Positions 39,601 through 49,179 of a stretch of DNA of 64,000 nucleotides are shown piece after piece. Under the pieces are notes generated by a model that was not told the origin of the DNA, searched no databases, and was given only the letters and a program-made list of their open reading frames with translations. A program made the translations under genes and the position numbers. How positions within the stretch are numbered: the stretch's first letter is position 1; the number at the start of each line of letters is the position of its first letter. Origin of the DNA: Setophaga petechia (lineage: Eukaryota; Chordata; Aves; Passeriformes; Parulidae); assembly GCA_024362935.1 (NCBI GenBank), contig JANCRA010000008.1, positions 30,498,557-30,562,556 of the forward strand, in the 5' to 3' direction.

Positions 39601-42600
39601 CTGTTGGTACTAGAACTTGCTTCCCTAGTAGAGCTTCACAGCTTCAAGACTGCTTTTTCCTTAGACTTCCAGGGAAAAAGAAGGTTAATGTAAGGCAAGG
39701 CAGCATGTACATTTAAATTCAGTAGCATTCTGGCTTTTTGCTACATTCTAGAGAAATGGGTTATGACTGTATTGCCTCAGGGAAGGTGTACATATTCATT
39801 TTTATGCAGGCATCTTGGCAAGAGATCAAAATACTTAAGGACAAGAATTATCTTCTGTATATTTCCAGGCATATTTTTGTTTTATTCCTTTTCAAATGAT
39901 TGTGTTGCATAGCTGCATCTTCCTTCTCTTAGATTTCTCTTTCATTCTACCTTCCTTCCCCCAGTTTATGGGATTAAAAATAAAAACTGTATTTGCTTTG
40001 TAATTCCATCCAAGTCTGACAGAAGGATAGAGACACACAGAAAATGAGGTTCCTGCAAGTTTGTTTATAAATTTTGATACTTCAGTTTTTCTGAGGAAAA
40101 ATGTTTTATGGTGTGTTGTTTTGTTTCTTTTTTCCCTAGCAAAGTTTTGAGATACTGAATGAAGATGATGCTTCATTTATCCTGAAAGTTACACAGACTC
40201 TCACAAATGCACTGGTGGAATATCGTCAGCAGGCTGCATCAAACAAAGTAATGTGGATTTTGTTTTGGTTTTGTTCTACAAAACTGTAGATTCTTGTGAT
40301 TGTGCATTTTTATTATTATAGATGATACAATAAAAAAATTCTGTGGAGACTGTATTTTAAGTTTTGCTCATTAAATACATAAATTTTGGTAGTGATGATA
40401 GGGTAAAATTTTAGCTTTTCTGTTGACGAGTCTTAATTTCTGTTCAACGGTGCTTGCTTATATTTTATTGTAGATAGAAAGTAAAAATCATCTTGTCACT
40501 TATTTCCCATGCTTTTCCTTCCATCTAAGTTTTTCTACTACTTTTGCCCATTTTTAACTTAAACTTTTCTCATCTCTACTGACTCGCGTAACACTCCTGT
40601 TCTGTATCCTGTTTCTGTTCCCAGGCTTCACTTTATTCACCATGTTATCATGCATCAGGGCCATGATTTTTTTTTTTCTTATACAACTTCTGGTCCTACT
40701 CTTTGGACTGTTCTTTTTGAGGTCTCATTCTTCTTCCATTATTAGAAACCCAGTTTTCCCCCTCTCTGCTATTACTTGTGACTGACTTATCTTTACATGA
40801 GCAGTACATATGGAGATGTTTTGAATACTTTTCTGAGGCTGCTGACATGTTACAAAACAATGAAGTTCTAACTGAAATAACTTCTAACCTACAAGGTGTG
40901 GAGGACCAAAATGTATTCTTACATTAGGCGTTGTTAGTATTCTAAACTGTGATCTTTCAACTGGTAATTTTTTAGCTAAATCTCCTATTTTGGGTGTGAA
41001 ATGCTTCCTTTTTAGACCTGACAAGTTGAGGATTAGGCTCAATGAGTATCACTTCATTGCCTAATACAGAGCTTTTTCAAACAGAGAGATATGATGGGCA
41101 GTACAGAGAAATTATTAGCCCTATGATTTGCAAAGAACTATGTGATTTTTCAGATTTGGTAGCAGAAATACTGGTCTTGTATTTGGTTTGTGATTGTTAA
41201 AAATGTAGTATTCATTGTTCCAAGAGTTGTCCTCATGAGATTTTAAACATTTTGGTTTTTTTTAAACTCATAGGACCACCTAGGTGATGGATATAATGGA
41301 GAAGCAGCACTAGAATATTCCACAGAACAGCCTGGCCCAACTTCAGCAGATATTAATGATTCTGACACTGGTAATGTTGGCTTTGCAGTCTTTAGTGTGG
41401 GTTAATCTTAACACTGAACCTTGCATAAATGATAGTAAGCCTTTCTTCCTGCTTTTCTAAAAGCAGTGGTTAAGAGCAGAATAAAGCCAGAGTCAAGTAG
41501 CATAAATGAAAAGGTTTGGGTTTTTTCCCCCATCCTCTACTAATATTAGAAAGAGATGACTATTAAAACACATTGATCCTACTTAACTGTAGGACTTGGG
41601 GAGAAATTGAGTTAGTACCAATTCTGACTGTCCTGTGTTCAAAGGCACCTGTTTCTAAGGAGACTTTCAGAGTCTCTTTGGCTTTTTCCCCCCTCACCAA
41701 TATTTTTTTTCCTTCTTGATGGAGGAGATGTTTCCTGCAGGTTTAGTCAAATCAAGATGTTTGTAGAAAGTTATGTGGAAGAGAATGGATAATTCTCTTT
41801 AATACCTGAATACTTCAGCTACTTGGACTCAGTATTTCTGATTAATTTTTTCAAAGAATCCTGGATTTCTTAGAGGTCATTTTATTCTGACAGAAACAAA
41901 TGGCTGTTTTTCTTAAACTTAGAAAGTACAATCCTATGCTTGGAAAACCAAGATACCTGGAATACAAGTGAAGCTATTTTGTGTGATTTTTTTCCTGTAC
42001 TGTGTCAATTTTCTAGTTTTTTCTAGAAAGTTTAGCTTTTGAAAACCTTAATTTTTACAATGGTAATACCAAAAATTGCAGTGACTTTGAATATATGAGA
42101 TTTGAGACTTTTATTTGGTTTTTGTAAGTGTAATGGAAATAGCTTTCACCTACCTCCCCAACCTTGTTTCTCCAGGATTTTCTGTAACTGGACAGCATTC
42201 CTGACTCTTGATGGTTTGAAAATGCAGCAAAGTCAGGTGTGATCAGTACCAGCAATGCTGCTGTGCCAGACTGGACATGCTTGCTTTGAAAAGCCCTGTT
42301 TAGAGAAATAAGTGGTGAAAGCTCTTCAGAATCCTCTTTTACTGAAAACCAGTATTTCCCTTCTTTAGACTACTCAAGCAGCTGGTCAGCTAAGCAGTTC
42401 TTACCAGCCAATGAAGGTGAAGCCCAGAACTTTTCAACTGGCTCTTTGGAAACAGCATATGAGAACAACATCACGACTGAATTTTTGAAGAGTGTAAGAA
42501 ACATGAATGCTGAGGAAGTTACTGACACCCTACACAAAATAGCAGCATCAAATCCAGCTTTCAGAGGTAATTTGCATACACATGTACACACACACATACA

Positions 42601-43523
42601 CATATATAAACATATACATAACATCATTTATTAGCTCTGGGAAATATTAAGGACTTATATGGGTCAAAGAACTTTCAGGTATTAGGGAGGGTTGAAGAGA
42701 ATTCTTTTTTCCCACCCTCTAACTTTTGCAGGATCCAGTTTAGGAATGGTAATTCAGAATAGCTGCTTTCCCATGCAGGCATTAGTAATTGCTGATTTTT
42801 TTTTTTTTAATTCTTCTCTCATTTTTGCCTAGTAACATTTGCATGGCAAGAGACAGTAAACTAAAACCAAATATATTGTTATTAAAAAATTATAGTCTTC
42901 TCTGAGCTGTAAGTGGAGAAATGCTAGTTTTGTAAATACCAACAGTGACAAATTTTTTTATTTACCAGTTCCTGAAAGAAGTGTATTTGCACAGAAATAA
43001 TAGAAATAATAATGAATATATATGAAAATATAGATATATGAATGTATAAATATATATGAAAATATAGAAATAATAATGAATCAGAGACAAGTAGTCTCCC
43101 TTTTGTTTACAACTTTCTAATAAGTGTCAGCTATTAAACCATCCGATGTCTTCAGTCAACTACTGCTCTCTCTTCAGAAGTTTCCTGTGTATGTTTCTAA
43201 GCTTCTCAGAGTGTGTAACCTCACAAAGGCTAAAAAAAGAACACTAAAGATGAGTACATTTGTAGGAAAGCTTACAGTTTCGAGGCACATACTGATTGTT
43301 CTCCATTGAGGTATTTTTCTTTTAATAAGGAAAGATCCAAAACTCATCTCAGCATCTGAATGTTTCAGTATAACATGTATTTTTAAGTGAATTTTATCAT
43401 AAAATTGATTTTGATTTTGTTTGTTTGTTTGCCTTTAACTAAGGAATTGATATACCGAATGTTATAAGGATCCTGACTGAAAGTGGAACTCTGAGAGGAC
43501 CAAGCAATGGCAGCATACAGTGA
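26140..43523 (+). CDS. Uncharacterised two-finger matrin/U1-type C2H2 zinc-finger protein
   Basis: Reconstructed by following GT-AG junctions. Coding exons: 26140-26190, 27068-27136, 27596-27626, 28755-28814, 29403-29462, 29764-29844, 30553-30689, 32494-32616, 34093-34135, 35042-35155, 35519-35633, 37683-37728, 38026-38085, 40140-40247, 41274-41370, 42369-42566, 43444-43523. The lengths sum to 1473 nt, which is 490 residues plus TGA, and no stop interrupts any phase. The ATG has A at -3 and G at +4, with an in-frame TAA 12 nt upstream. Finger 1 uses C16, C19, H32 and H38; finger 2 uses C137, C140, H152 and H158. Both have the HX5H spacing of matrin/U1-type fingers, which often bind double-stranded or structured RNA. 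Residues about 219-310 are Glu/Lys-rich and likely disordered. Two compact helical-looking modules follow (about 311-366 and 440-490). No transmembrane segment or signal peptide is seen. I do not recognise a named orthologue; nuclear nucleic-acid binding is inference. Confidence 0.92.
26874..26922. repeat. 24-bp direct duplication
   Basis: The block CCTTAAAAAATTCAGTTTCA plus GGAG is present twice in tandem with a one-base indel, in an intron of the zinc-finger gene. Confidence 0.85.
28455..28560 (+). mobile_element. tRNA-Ile-derived SINE with CR1-like tail (5' truncated)
   Basis: The first part tracks the 3' half of tRNA-Ile (GCATGGTGCTAATGACACC, then GGTCAAGAGTTCATTCC as a decayed B box). 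It is followed by GATCCTTGTGGGTCCCTTCC and a TCTGTGAATCTGTGA end, the CR1-type tail of avian SINEs such as TguSINE1. The A-box half is missing. It lies in the intron before the duplicated exon, and its tail is the left edge of the tandem duplication. Confidence 0.75.
28755..28814 (+). CDS. Zinc-finger gene, duplicated exon copy 1
   Basis: A 60-nt exon, phase 1 in and phase 1 out, encoding residues 51-70 (IKTEGSLGKKLKTTVKLPNF). It follows a long T tract and ttag and ends at the donor gtaaga. The symmetric phase means it can be duplicated or skipped without a frameshift. Confidence 0.88.
29065..29132. repeat. 34-bp direct tandem duplication
   Basis: The unit starting ACTTAATTTGTGATGTGGGA occurs at 29065-29098 and 29099-29132, near the right end of copy 1 of the larger duplication. 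A third, single occurrence sits in copy 2 near 29705. The small duplication therefore arose in copy 1 only. Confidence 0.9.
29162..29740 (+). repeat. Tandem segmental duplication, copy 2
   Basis: Second copy of the unit. It opens abruptly in the SINE/CR1 tail (GATCCTTGTGGGTCCCTTCC) without the tRNA part, so its 5' limit marks the duplication junction. It carries the second 60-nt exon (29403-29462) and ends near the acceptor of the next exon at 29764. Confidence 0.92.
29403..29462 (+). CDS. Zinc-finger gene, duplicated exon copy 2
   Basis: A 60-nt exon with the same phases and the same splice signals as copy 1. It encodes residues 71-90 (VKTESCLGKKVKTPPKFFDF). Eleven of 20 residues match copy 1, and the LGKK and KT core is retained. 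Confidence 0.88.
29764..30689 (+). CDS. Zinc-finger gene, linker exon and finger 2 exon
   Basis: Exon 29764-29844 encodes an acidic linker (residues 91-117). Exon 30553-30689 encodes residues 118-163 with the second finger: CQLC, 11 residues, His, five residues (VCGSK), His, then RLAYL. The lead-in GLNYIIEYRTKDNVPFLYE is likely part of the folded unit. Exon 30553-30689 leaves phase 0 at the donor gtaagt. Confidence 0.9.
31690..32340 (+). mobile_element. CR1 LINE 3' fragment, sense
   Basis: Old CR1 3'-region copy in the intron after finger 2. Diagnostic phrases include AACCTGGGGGTCCTGGTGGA, the TCAGAGGAGG block and GAGCATTGGAGCAGGTTG. An open frame at 32038-32340 inside it is CR1-derived chance coding. 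Confidence 0.75.
32494..34135 (+). CDS. Zinc-finger gene, basic post-finger exons
   Basis: Exon 32494-32616 (41 codons, residues 164-204) opens with RQHYPEIAQS and continues with basic helical sequence (RVRQIGLTIEKKEGRKQIQ). It extends finger 2 in the way matrin-type fingers are often followed by an amphipathic helix. Exon 34093-34135 (residues 205-218) reads VVIGVPKMRRKWQE. Donors are gtacat (weak) and gtaagt. Confidence 0.85.
32851..32865. repeat. Short (TG)n microsatellite
   Basis: About seven TG units within an intron. Confidence 0.85.
35042..38085 (+). CDS. Zinc-finger gene, acidic low-complexity exons
   Basis: Exons 35042-35155, 35519-35633, 37683-37728 and 38026-38085 encode residues 219-330. 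The first three are rich in Glu, Lys, Asn, Asp and Gln and look disordered. The fourth begins the helical module (EEFTSQEELLGYL). The exon at 37683 is only 46 nt and depends on a split Trp codon (TG/G), which restores the frame exactly. Confidence 0.85.
36823..36848. repeat. (ATTT)n microsatellite
   Basis: About six ATTT units in an intron of the zinc-finger gene. Confidence 0.9.
40140..40247 (+). CDS. Zinc-finger gene, helical module exon
   Basis: A 108-nt phase-0 exon encoding residues 331-366. The pattern of hydrophobic residues every three to four positions (FEILNEDDASFILKVTQTL, then NALVEYRQQ) predicts two helices. Together with the preceding exon this forms a compact module of about 55 residues that I cannot assign to a named family. 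Confidence 0.87.
41274..43523 (+). CDS. Zinc-finger gene, C-terminal exons
   Basis: Exons 41274-41370, 42369-42566 and 43444-43523 encode residues 367-490. After a polar linker, residues about 440-485 form a second hydrophobic helical block (FLKSVRNMNAEEVTDTLHKI, then FRGIDIPNVIRILTESG). The TGA stop is at 43521-43523. The donor at 42566 is gtaatt, weaker than the others. Confidence 0.88.
42573..42618. repeat. CA/TA-rich imperfect microsatellite
   Basis: Alternating CA and TA repeats directly after a weak donor. The open frame running into it (THVHTHIHIYKHIH) is an artefact of the repeat. Confidence 0.8.
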
Positions 43524-45090
43524 CATGGTACTTAACAGAGATAATGTAGCAATGTTTACTTTCTGTAAGTTTGTTGTTTTGCTTCATTTGACCTCAGTGG
43601 AGTTATTTTGTTTTACATTTAAATTTTGTACAGTGTTTTTTATATTAAATTAATAACTTGATTTTGATGTTGTTATTTATTTTTCCATTTAGCTGAAAGT
43701 TCTGTATTGTAGAAGGGTTGTAAAGCACATGTTCATTCTTTCTGTGTTAAAACAGCTTTTTAAAACAGATAACTTGATTTCTTCAGTTTTATTAAATACA
43801 TTGACAGTCCGAACTTTTCGTAATGTTGGTTCTTTTACAAAGAATTATCAGCAGAATGAACTACTGCACTCAGCAGTACAAACTCAACCTACAGCAAATG
43901 CTTCCAAGCATTCCCTGTGGCTGCTGGGACTGACTAAAAAGCCCTTGTAATCAAAAACCCTTTCCCATATAAAGGTTATAAACAGGTCTCCATATTTTTT
44001 TAGTAAGATTTTAAAATAATAATAAAAAGTCAGTGCTGTCAGTCTCTTGCTGAGATGAGAAGTGCCTGGATTATGGCTGATTTAGGGAGCATAGAAGCTC
44101 AGCAAAGTTAGTACAAGTTTGCAAATTTAGAGATATTTCCCAACAGGAAATATAAGCAGGCTCTGACTAAGAGGCACTGATGTGGTGGCAAAAGTATCTT
44201 TTGTCTTTTATCCTGCCAGTATGAGAACGAAGTGAAAGCTGGATTACACTGTTCTTCAGGCTCTTTTAACATGAGCTTTTTTCCAACTAAAGTAATACTG
44301 GTTCTGACTGAGTGTACATGTCTCTATATTAATGACTTCTGCTTTTGTAGGAGGGTGAAAAAACGTTTTGAATGGTTATAGATTAGTTTGCTTGGGAAAA
44401 AAATATTTTTTTAAAGTGATTTAAATTCAATTCCTGCTTGTGATGCTGGGTAGCATTCAATGGTTCTAATTAAAGCTCTTCAGCCTTGCAGCCAAATACT
44501 GATGTAACTTAGACATGCTGGGGCCAGATGGCAAATGAACTTTTTAGTGCTAACTTACATTTTTTTTGAGATCTAGATGGAATTTGAGAATCCTCATCCT
44601 GATGGTTTCACATCTTCATACCATGGAATGCAGGATGCAGTAAAACTAAGGTAGCAAAGAAAGCGGCAACAAAATTTATGAGTTTTATTATGTGAATAGA
44701 CCCAGGAAGGAAAACAGTTCACAGAAAAATTAAAACACTGTGTTTTAAAGAAACTCTGAGGAATTTCTGGAATGCATCTGAATCTGCTCTTATCAGAGGC
44801 AGAGATGCAACCAGAGTTCTTACAGTTCATTTACTCTGTACAGGAACAATTTTAATGCCTGCTTAATGGAGGTGAACTTAATCAGTTAAAATTCTGCATT
44901 CTGAAAATAAAAATAGAAACATATTTTTCCTGTTTGTTTTCAACATGCAAAACAATCGTGTATTAAAATAACAAAATCAGAATATTCAGCTGTTGTAAAT
45001 GGCATTCTCTGAGACATCTTCTTTTTCCTCTTACTGTGGAATCATTTCCAATGGAAATAAAGTTACAATAAAGCTGAAGTGACTTGGATT
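43524..45090 (+). other. Probable 3' UTR of the zinc-finger gene
   Basis: AT-rich non-coding DNA after the stop. Canonical AATAAA hexamers occur at 44021-44026, 45056-45061 and 45067-45072. The closely spaced last pair is the most likely main end, giving a UTR of about 1.5 kb. Confidence 0.5.
45056..45072 (+). terminator. Paired AATAAA polyadenylation signals
   Basis: Two AATAAA hexamers 11 bp apart, followed by a T/G-rich stretch from about 45085. Assignment to the zinc-finger gene is by position. Confidence 0.5.
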
Positions 45091-46094
45091 TGAGGTGGAT
45101 TTTTTTGCTTGGGTACAGATTGCTTGAAAAAGGAGAGACCCCTAAATCTGTAGTACACTGACATAAAATGGTTGGATGGTGTGCTGCAGAGTGCTGCTGT
45201 ACCTCTCAAAGACAGCTGAGAAGCCTGAACTGGATTAGAGTCAGCAAGTGAATGCTTCAGGAACTCTTCAAAAAACACAGTCCAATATAGTCCATTCAGC
45301 TGTACAATTATTTTTATTTTTTTCCTTTCTTACCTGGTCTAAATAGAGGCTGAAGAAGCATTGTATTATTTTGTTCTTTTATCTGCCTCTGTTCTGTGAT
45401 GGCTTGGTGTATTCTTATACTAATAGAAAACTGTATATTTGTTCCAAAATACATTTTAATGTTTTACTTGTGCCAGTACTGCAAAGTAAGGAAGAAAAAG
45501 AAGTATTATCTTTACTGGTAATATTTAAACAATGTTGTTGGCGGGATTTAATATTACATATTTTTGGTTTCTCACAATAACAGCAAGGCAGACTTCCGAG
45601 GTAACTAGAGAATTAATAAAATTAAAAGTTAAGCAATAACAAAAATTAAACCAAGAGAAAATTAATTTTCTGTAAAGCTTCATCTAGGTTTTTACATATT
45701 TTACTAAGACCAGAGAGCTTCGAAGAAAAAAAAAAGATTTTTAACAAAAAGCTGCAGAACTCCTACTCGTCACAGAAGGCACAAAGGGGAAGGGAGAAGG
45801 GAGTTCACAGGTTAATTGGTGGGAAATGAGAAGTTTAGAGCGTGCAACTGCAGAGTTACCATCTTGTGTGAATTGAGACATTGTTGTAGACAGGTGTGGA
45901 ACATCCTCCTCGTTTGTTGCTTCCTGGATCCCCCAGGGTTTTGCACTCTTTCTGATGTGGGAATTCATTACACCTTTGGAGCAGCAAGCTTTATCTGGGT
46001 ATAAATGTACAGAAGTGTACAGCTTGCCTCGTGGTTTATATGTGAAATAATAACCTCATATGCCAATGCTGACTCTGCAGTGCCTTCACTGGAA

Positions 46095-46485
46095 GAATCC
46101 CATAATCTATTAGGTTGGAAAAGGCCTCAGATCAAGCCTAACCCATAACCCAACACCATCATGTCTACTGAACTGTGGCACTCCTGTCTTTCTTAAATAC
46201 CTGCAGGGATGGCGACTCCATCACCTTCCTGGGCAGTCCATTCCAATGTTCAACCCTTTTCAGTTGAGAAATTCCTCCTGATGTCCAACCTAAACTACCC
46301 CTGACACATCTTAAGACCATGTCCTCTCATCCTGTTGCTGATTGTCTGGGAGAAGAGGCTGACCCACATCTGGCTACACTCTCGTTTCAGGTGGTTTTAG
46401 AGAGGGATAGGGTCCCCCCTGAGCCTCCTTTTCTCCAGGTTAAATTAACCCAGCTCCCTCAGCTGCTCCTCACAGGACTTGTGCC
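46095..46485 (-). mobile_element. CR1 LINE 3' fragment, antisense
   Basis: On plus it opens with the reverse of the CR1 3' end (AGAATCCCATAATC...AGGTTGGAAAAGGCC). It runs through CCTGGGCAGTCCATTCCAATG and TCCTCCTGATGTCCAACCTAA to AGCTGCTCCTCACAGGACTTG. Open frames here are chance. Confidence 0.88.
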
Positions 46486-46802
46486 TGTGTGGGTGCTGAT
46501 TATTATTAATGCATTCTTCTTTCTGCTGTGGTGCCTGAGCAGGCATGCTTCAGGAGAAGGAAGTTCATCTTCACAGAACCACAGAGTAAAGCAAGGTGGA
46601 AGGGACCCACAGAAATTACCGAGTTCAGCTCCTGGCCGGGGGTATGTCCTGCACAGGATGCCCCAAGACTTACACCATGTGCTTGAGAGCCTTGCACAAA
46701 CACACCTGGAACTCAGGCTTGGCACTGTGATCAGTGCCCTGGGGATCCTGTTCCAGAGCCCAGCCACCCTCGGCGTGAAGAACCTTTTCCTAATATCCAA
46801 CC

Positions 46803-47789
46803 TGTGAAAAACTTGTTTTTAAAATTTTAAAAGTTTAATAGTAATAAAATAGTTATAAAAATAGTAACACAATTAGAGTAATAATAATTTGGACAATTTG
46901 AATTAGGATAATACAAGACAGTAGAAACAAAGAGTTATGGATGTCTGGGTCCTTTTTCTGGGCAGGCACGAGCCCGAAAAAGCACGCCTGTTAACAAAGG
47001 ATTAACCCTTAAAAACAACAGCCTGTTGCATATTCATACATCTCATACGTGATACATAAATTCCATTCAAACACAGGATTCTGTCTAGTCATTGTCGATT
47101 TCTTCCTCTGAATCCTAACAGCACCTTCGAGGCGGGAAGAAGTTAGTTTCTTCTGATAAGAGGGCAATAAATTCCTTTTCTCTCAAAGATTTAGGTGTCC
47201 TGTGGCTGCTATCTTGCTGCGAGTCCTTTCTTTAAAAAAAGGTATCCTACATAGCATAGTTTGTATTTTAACATTATCTATAACCTAAAACTATATTTAA
47301 CACACTACTTAAGAGAATTAACACAGCATTACTTTCTAACACAACACATATATTCATTTTAATATTTGCAAAAAGCTGTCACAGACATATTTTCTGAAAA
47401 ATCCTTTCCTTAGGATTTTTCCTCCTGAGAAGCTGAGAGCCCTCAGGAACAAAATGTAAAGAATGGTTGTCTGCTGCTGTGGAATGCAACAGGTGCATCT
47501 GTGATTGGTCTCACGTGGTTGTTTCTAATTAATGGCCAATCACAGTCAGCTGGCTCGGACTCTCTGAGCCACAAGCCTTTGTTATCATTCCTTCTTTTTC
47601 TATTCTTAGCTAGCCTTCTGATGAAATACTTTCTTCTATTATTTTAGTATAGTTTTAATATAATATATATAATAAAATAATAAATCAAGCCTTCTGAAAC
47701 ATGGAGTCAGATCCTCGTCTCTTCCCTCATCCTCGGACCCCTGTGAACACGGTCACAAAAAGCCAATCATAAAATACGCATTTTTCACA
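46803..47789 (-). mobile_element. Solo LTR A of an endogenous retrovirus, interrupted
   Basis: Inverted termini TGTGAAAAA (46803) and TTTTTCACA (ending 47789) flank about 600 bp of LTR once the nested element is excluded. AACC at 46799-46802 and 47790-47793 is a 4-bp target-site duplication. The minus-strand sense is judged from resemblance to songbird LTRs beginning TGTGAAAAATGCG. There are no internal genes, so it is a solo LTR left by recombination between two LTRs. Confidence 0.82.
47377..47757 (+). mobile_element. Solo LTR B nested inside LTR A
   Basis: A 381-bp LTR from TGTCACAGACATATTTTC to ACACGGTCACA. It is flanked by a perfect 6-bp duplication AAAAGC (47371-47376 and 47758-47763), the length expected for class II (ERVK/beta-like) elements. 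Inside are a CCAAT box (GGCCAATCACAG) and AATAAA before the 3' part, as in a retroviral promoter and polyA region. No retroviral coding region remains. Confidence 0.88.
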
Positions 47790-47890
47790 AACCCAAACCT
47801 CCCATGACACAACTTGGGGCCATTCCCTCGGGTCCTGCCCGCCGGTCACCACAGAGAAGGGATCAGTGCCTGCCCCTCCCCTTCCCCTCG

Positions 47891-48800
47891 AAGCCGCAGT
47901 CTCGGCGCTGCGTTCCCGCCGGGCCGGGGGCACCGCCGGCACCCCCGGGGCCGCCCCGCCTGCAGGGGGCGCCAGCGCGCGCGGCCGCGGCGGAAGCGCG
48001 CGTGCCCCCGGCGCGCGGGGCGGGCGCTGGCGGCGCCGCTCACGTGGGCGGCCGCTTCCGGGCAGGCGCTCGGCGGGGGCGGAAGCGGGGCTGGCGCTGC
48101 CGCGCGCGTGGTTGGTGAGTGAGGGAGCGAGCGGCCGCGCGCGGGCGGGGCGGGAGGAGGCGGAGGGAGAGCGGGATCGGGATCCCGAGCCCAGCGCGGT
48201 CCCTCTCGGTCCGGCCCTGCTCGCCGGGGCCGCCACGCTCGCCCGGCCCCTGCGCCAAGGGCCGCCCGCCTTTTGTGCGACCCGCCCTCCCCTCGCGTTC
48301 CTGCGCCAGGGAGGCGGCGGGAAAAGCGGGAGCCGCGGCGGCGCGGGCCGGGTGCCGCTCCCGGGGAAACCGGCGGCATCGGCTCCGCCGCGCGCCGCCG
48401 CCCCTGCCCCACCTCCCCCGGCGGCTTCTCCTCGCCGCCTCGCCCGGCGATCCCCGGAGCCGAACTCGCGGCCTCCCCGGCGCCGGGCCGGCACTGACGC
48501 GCCTTTATTTGAACGCTTCACAGAGCGACTGGAGCGGGGCGAAGGGAAGCGGCGTTCGGGGAGCGAGCCGAAGGATGTCCCGGGACGGCGAGGAAGGCAG
48601 CGTGACAGCCTAGACCCGCGGGAGGAGCGGCCGCTCCGGCGCTCGGGTACGGCGGGCGCGGCGCGGGGTCGGGCGGTGCGGTGCGGTCCGGTCCCGGTGG
48701 CGGCGGCGGCGGGGGATGCGCTGCCGGCGCGGGAGCCGCGCGGAGGTGATCGCCTGTGAGTATCGCTGTGCTGTGCCGGGAGAGAGCTCGCCCGCGGGGA
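47891..48800. promoter_or_regulatory. TEX10: CpG-island promoter of TEX10
   Basis: About 0.9 kb of GC/CpG-dense DNA directly upstream of TEX10 and without a TATA box. It has a CACGTG E-box at 48041-48046 and an ETS-type CTTCCGG at 48055-48061, just before the likely first exon. Long open frames on both strands (one of 451 codons on minus) are GC artefacts. Confidence 0.85.
48055..48114 (+). other. TEX10: Candidate TEX10 non-coding first exon
   Basis: It ends at the strong donor GTTG/gtgagtgagg after 48114. A second plausible first exon ends at 48756 (GATCGCCT/gtgagtat). TEX10 begins translation in the next exon (51418), so either would be 5' UTR. The 5' limit is approximate. Confidence 0.45.
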
Positions 48801-48934
48801 AATGCTTATCAGATCGGAGGAGTCGGTTAGGGCGTGTGCCTTGCCTTCGGGTTTCTCAGGATTTTCCTGACTGAGCAAGGTTATGGGGTTCCCGAAGGAT
48901 GCTGCTTGAGAGCTGCGAGGGAGTGAAACCAGAA

Positions 48935-48985
48935 TCGTTTGGTTGGAAAAGAGCTCCAAGATCATCGGGTCCCACCCGTAACCGA
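48935..48985 (-). mobile_element. Short CR1 3' remnant, antisense
   Basis: Resembles the reversed CR1 3' end (GGTTGGAAAAGAGCTCCAAG, then ATCATCGGGTCC). Only about 50 bp remain, in TEX10 intron 1. Confidence 0.6.
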
Positions 48986-49179
48986 GTATTTTTTCTGAGC
49001 CTGAGGTGAGGGTGCCTGAGTGACATCGGACGTGGTGTCTGAAAAGCGATGCATGCTGCTTTATGTTTATGGAAGCCTGCATCGATTAGACATTGTTTTA
49101 ATGCTTTGGATTGTAAAGCCGTGCTAGTGCTTAACTGTTAGATGCTCAGTTTTGCTGGAGGAGGGCCAGGTGAAAATAC

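Larger units (their letters stand above)
46565..47890 (-). mobile_element. CR1 LINE 3' fragment, antisense, split by an LTR insertion
   Basis: The left part is 46565-46802 (CAGAACCACAGAGT ... CTTTTCCTAATATCCAACC). The same CR1 resumes at about 47790 with AACCCAAACCTCCCATGACA and runs to about 47890. The 987-bp interruption is LTR A with LTR B nested in it. The two CR1 parts join seamlessly once one copy of the 4-bp duplication AACC is removed. Confidence 0.85.

Noticed and set aside
46319..46807. 162-codon plus-strand frame at 46.3 kb
   Set aside because: Spans two antisense CR1 fragments; chance coding.
47727..49082. 451-codon minus-strand open frame across the TEX10 CpG island, and overlapping plus-strand frames of up to 297 codons
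   Set aside because: Composition is Arg/Ala/Pro/Gly-rich as expected from GC-rich DNA, several frames on both strands are open at once, and the ends run into CR1, LTR and intron sequence.
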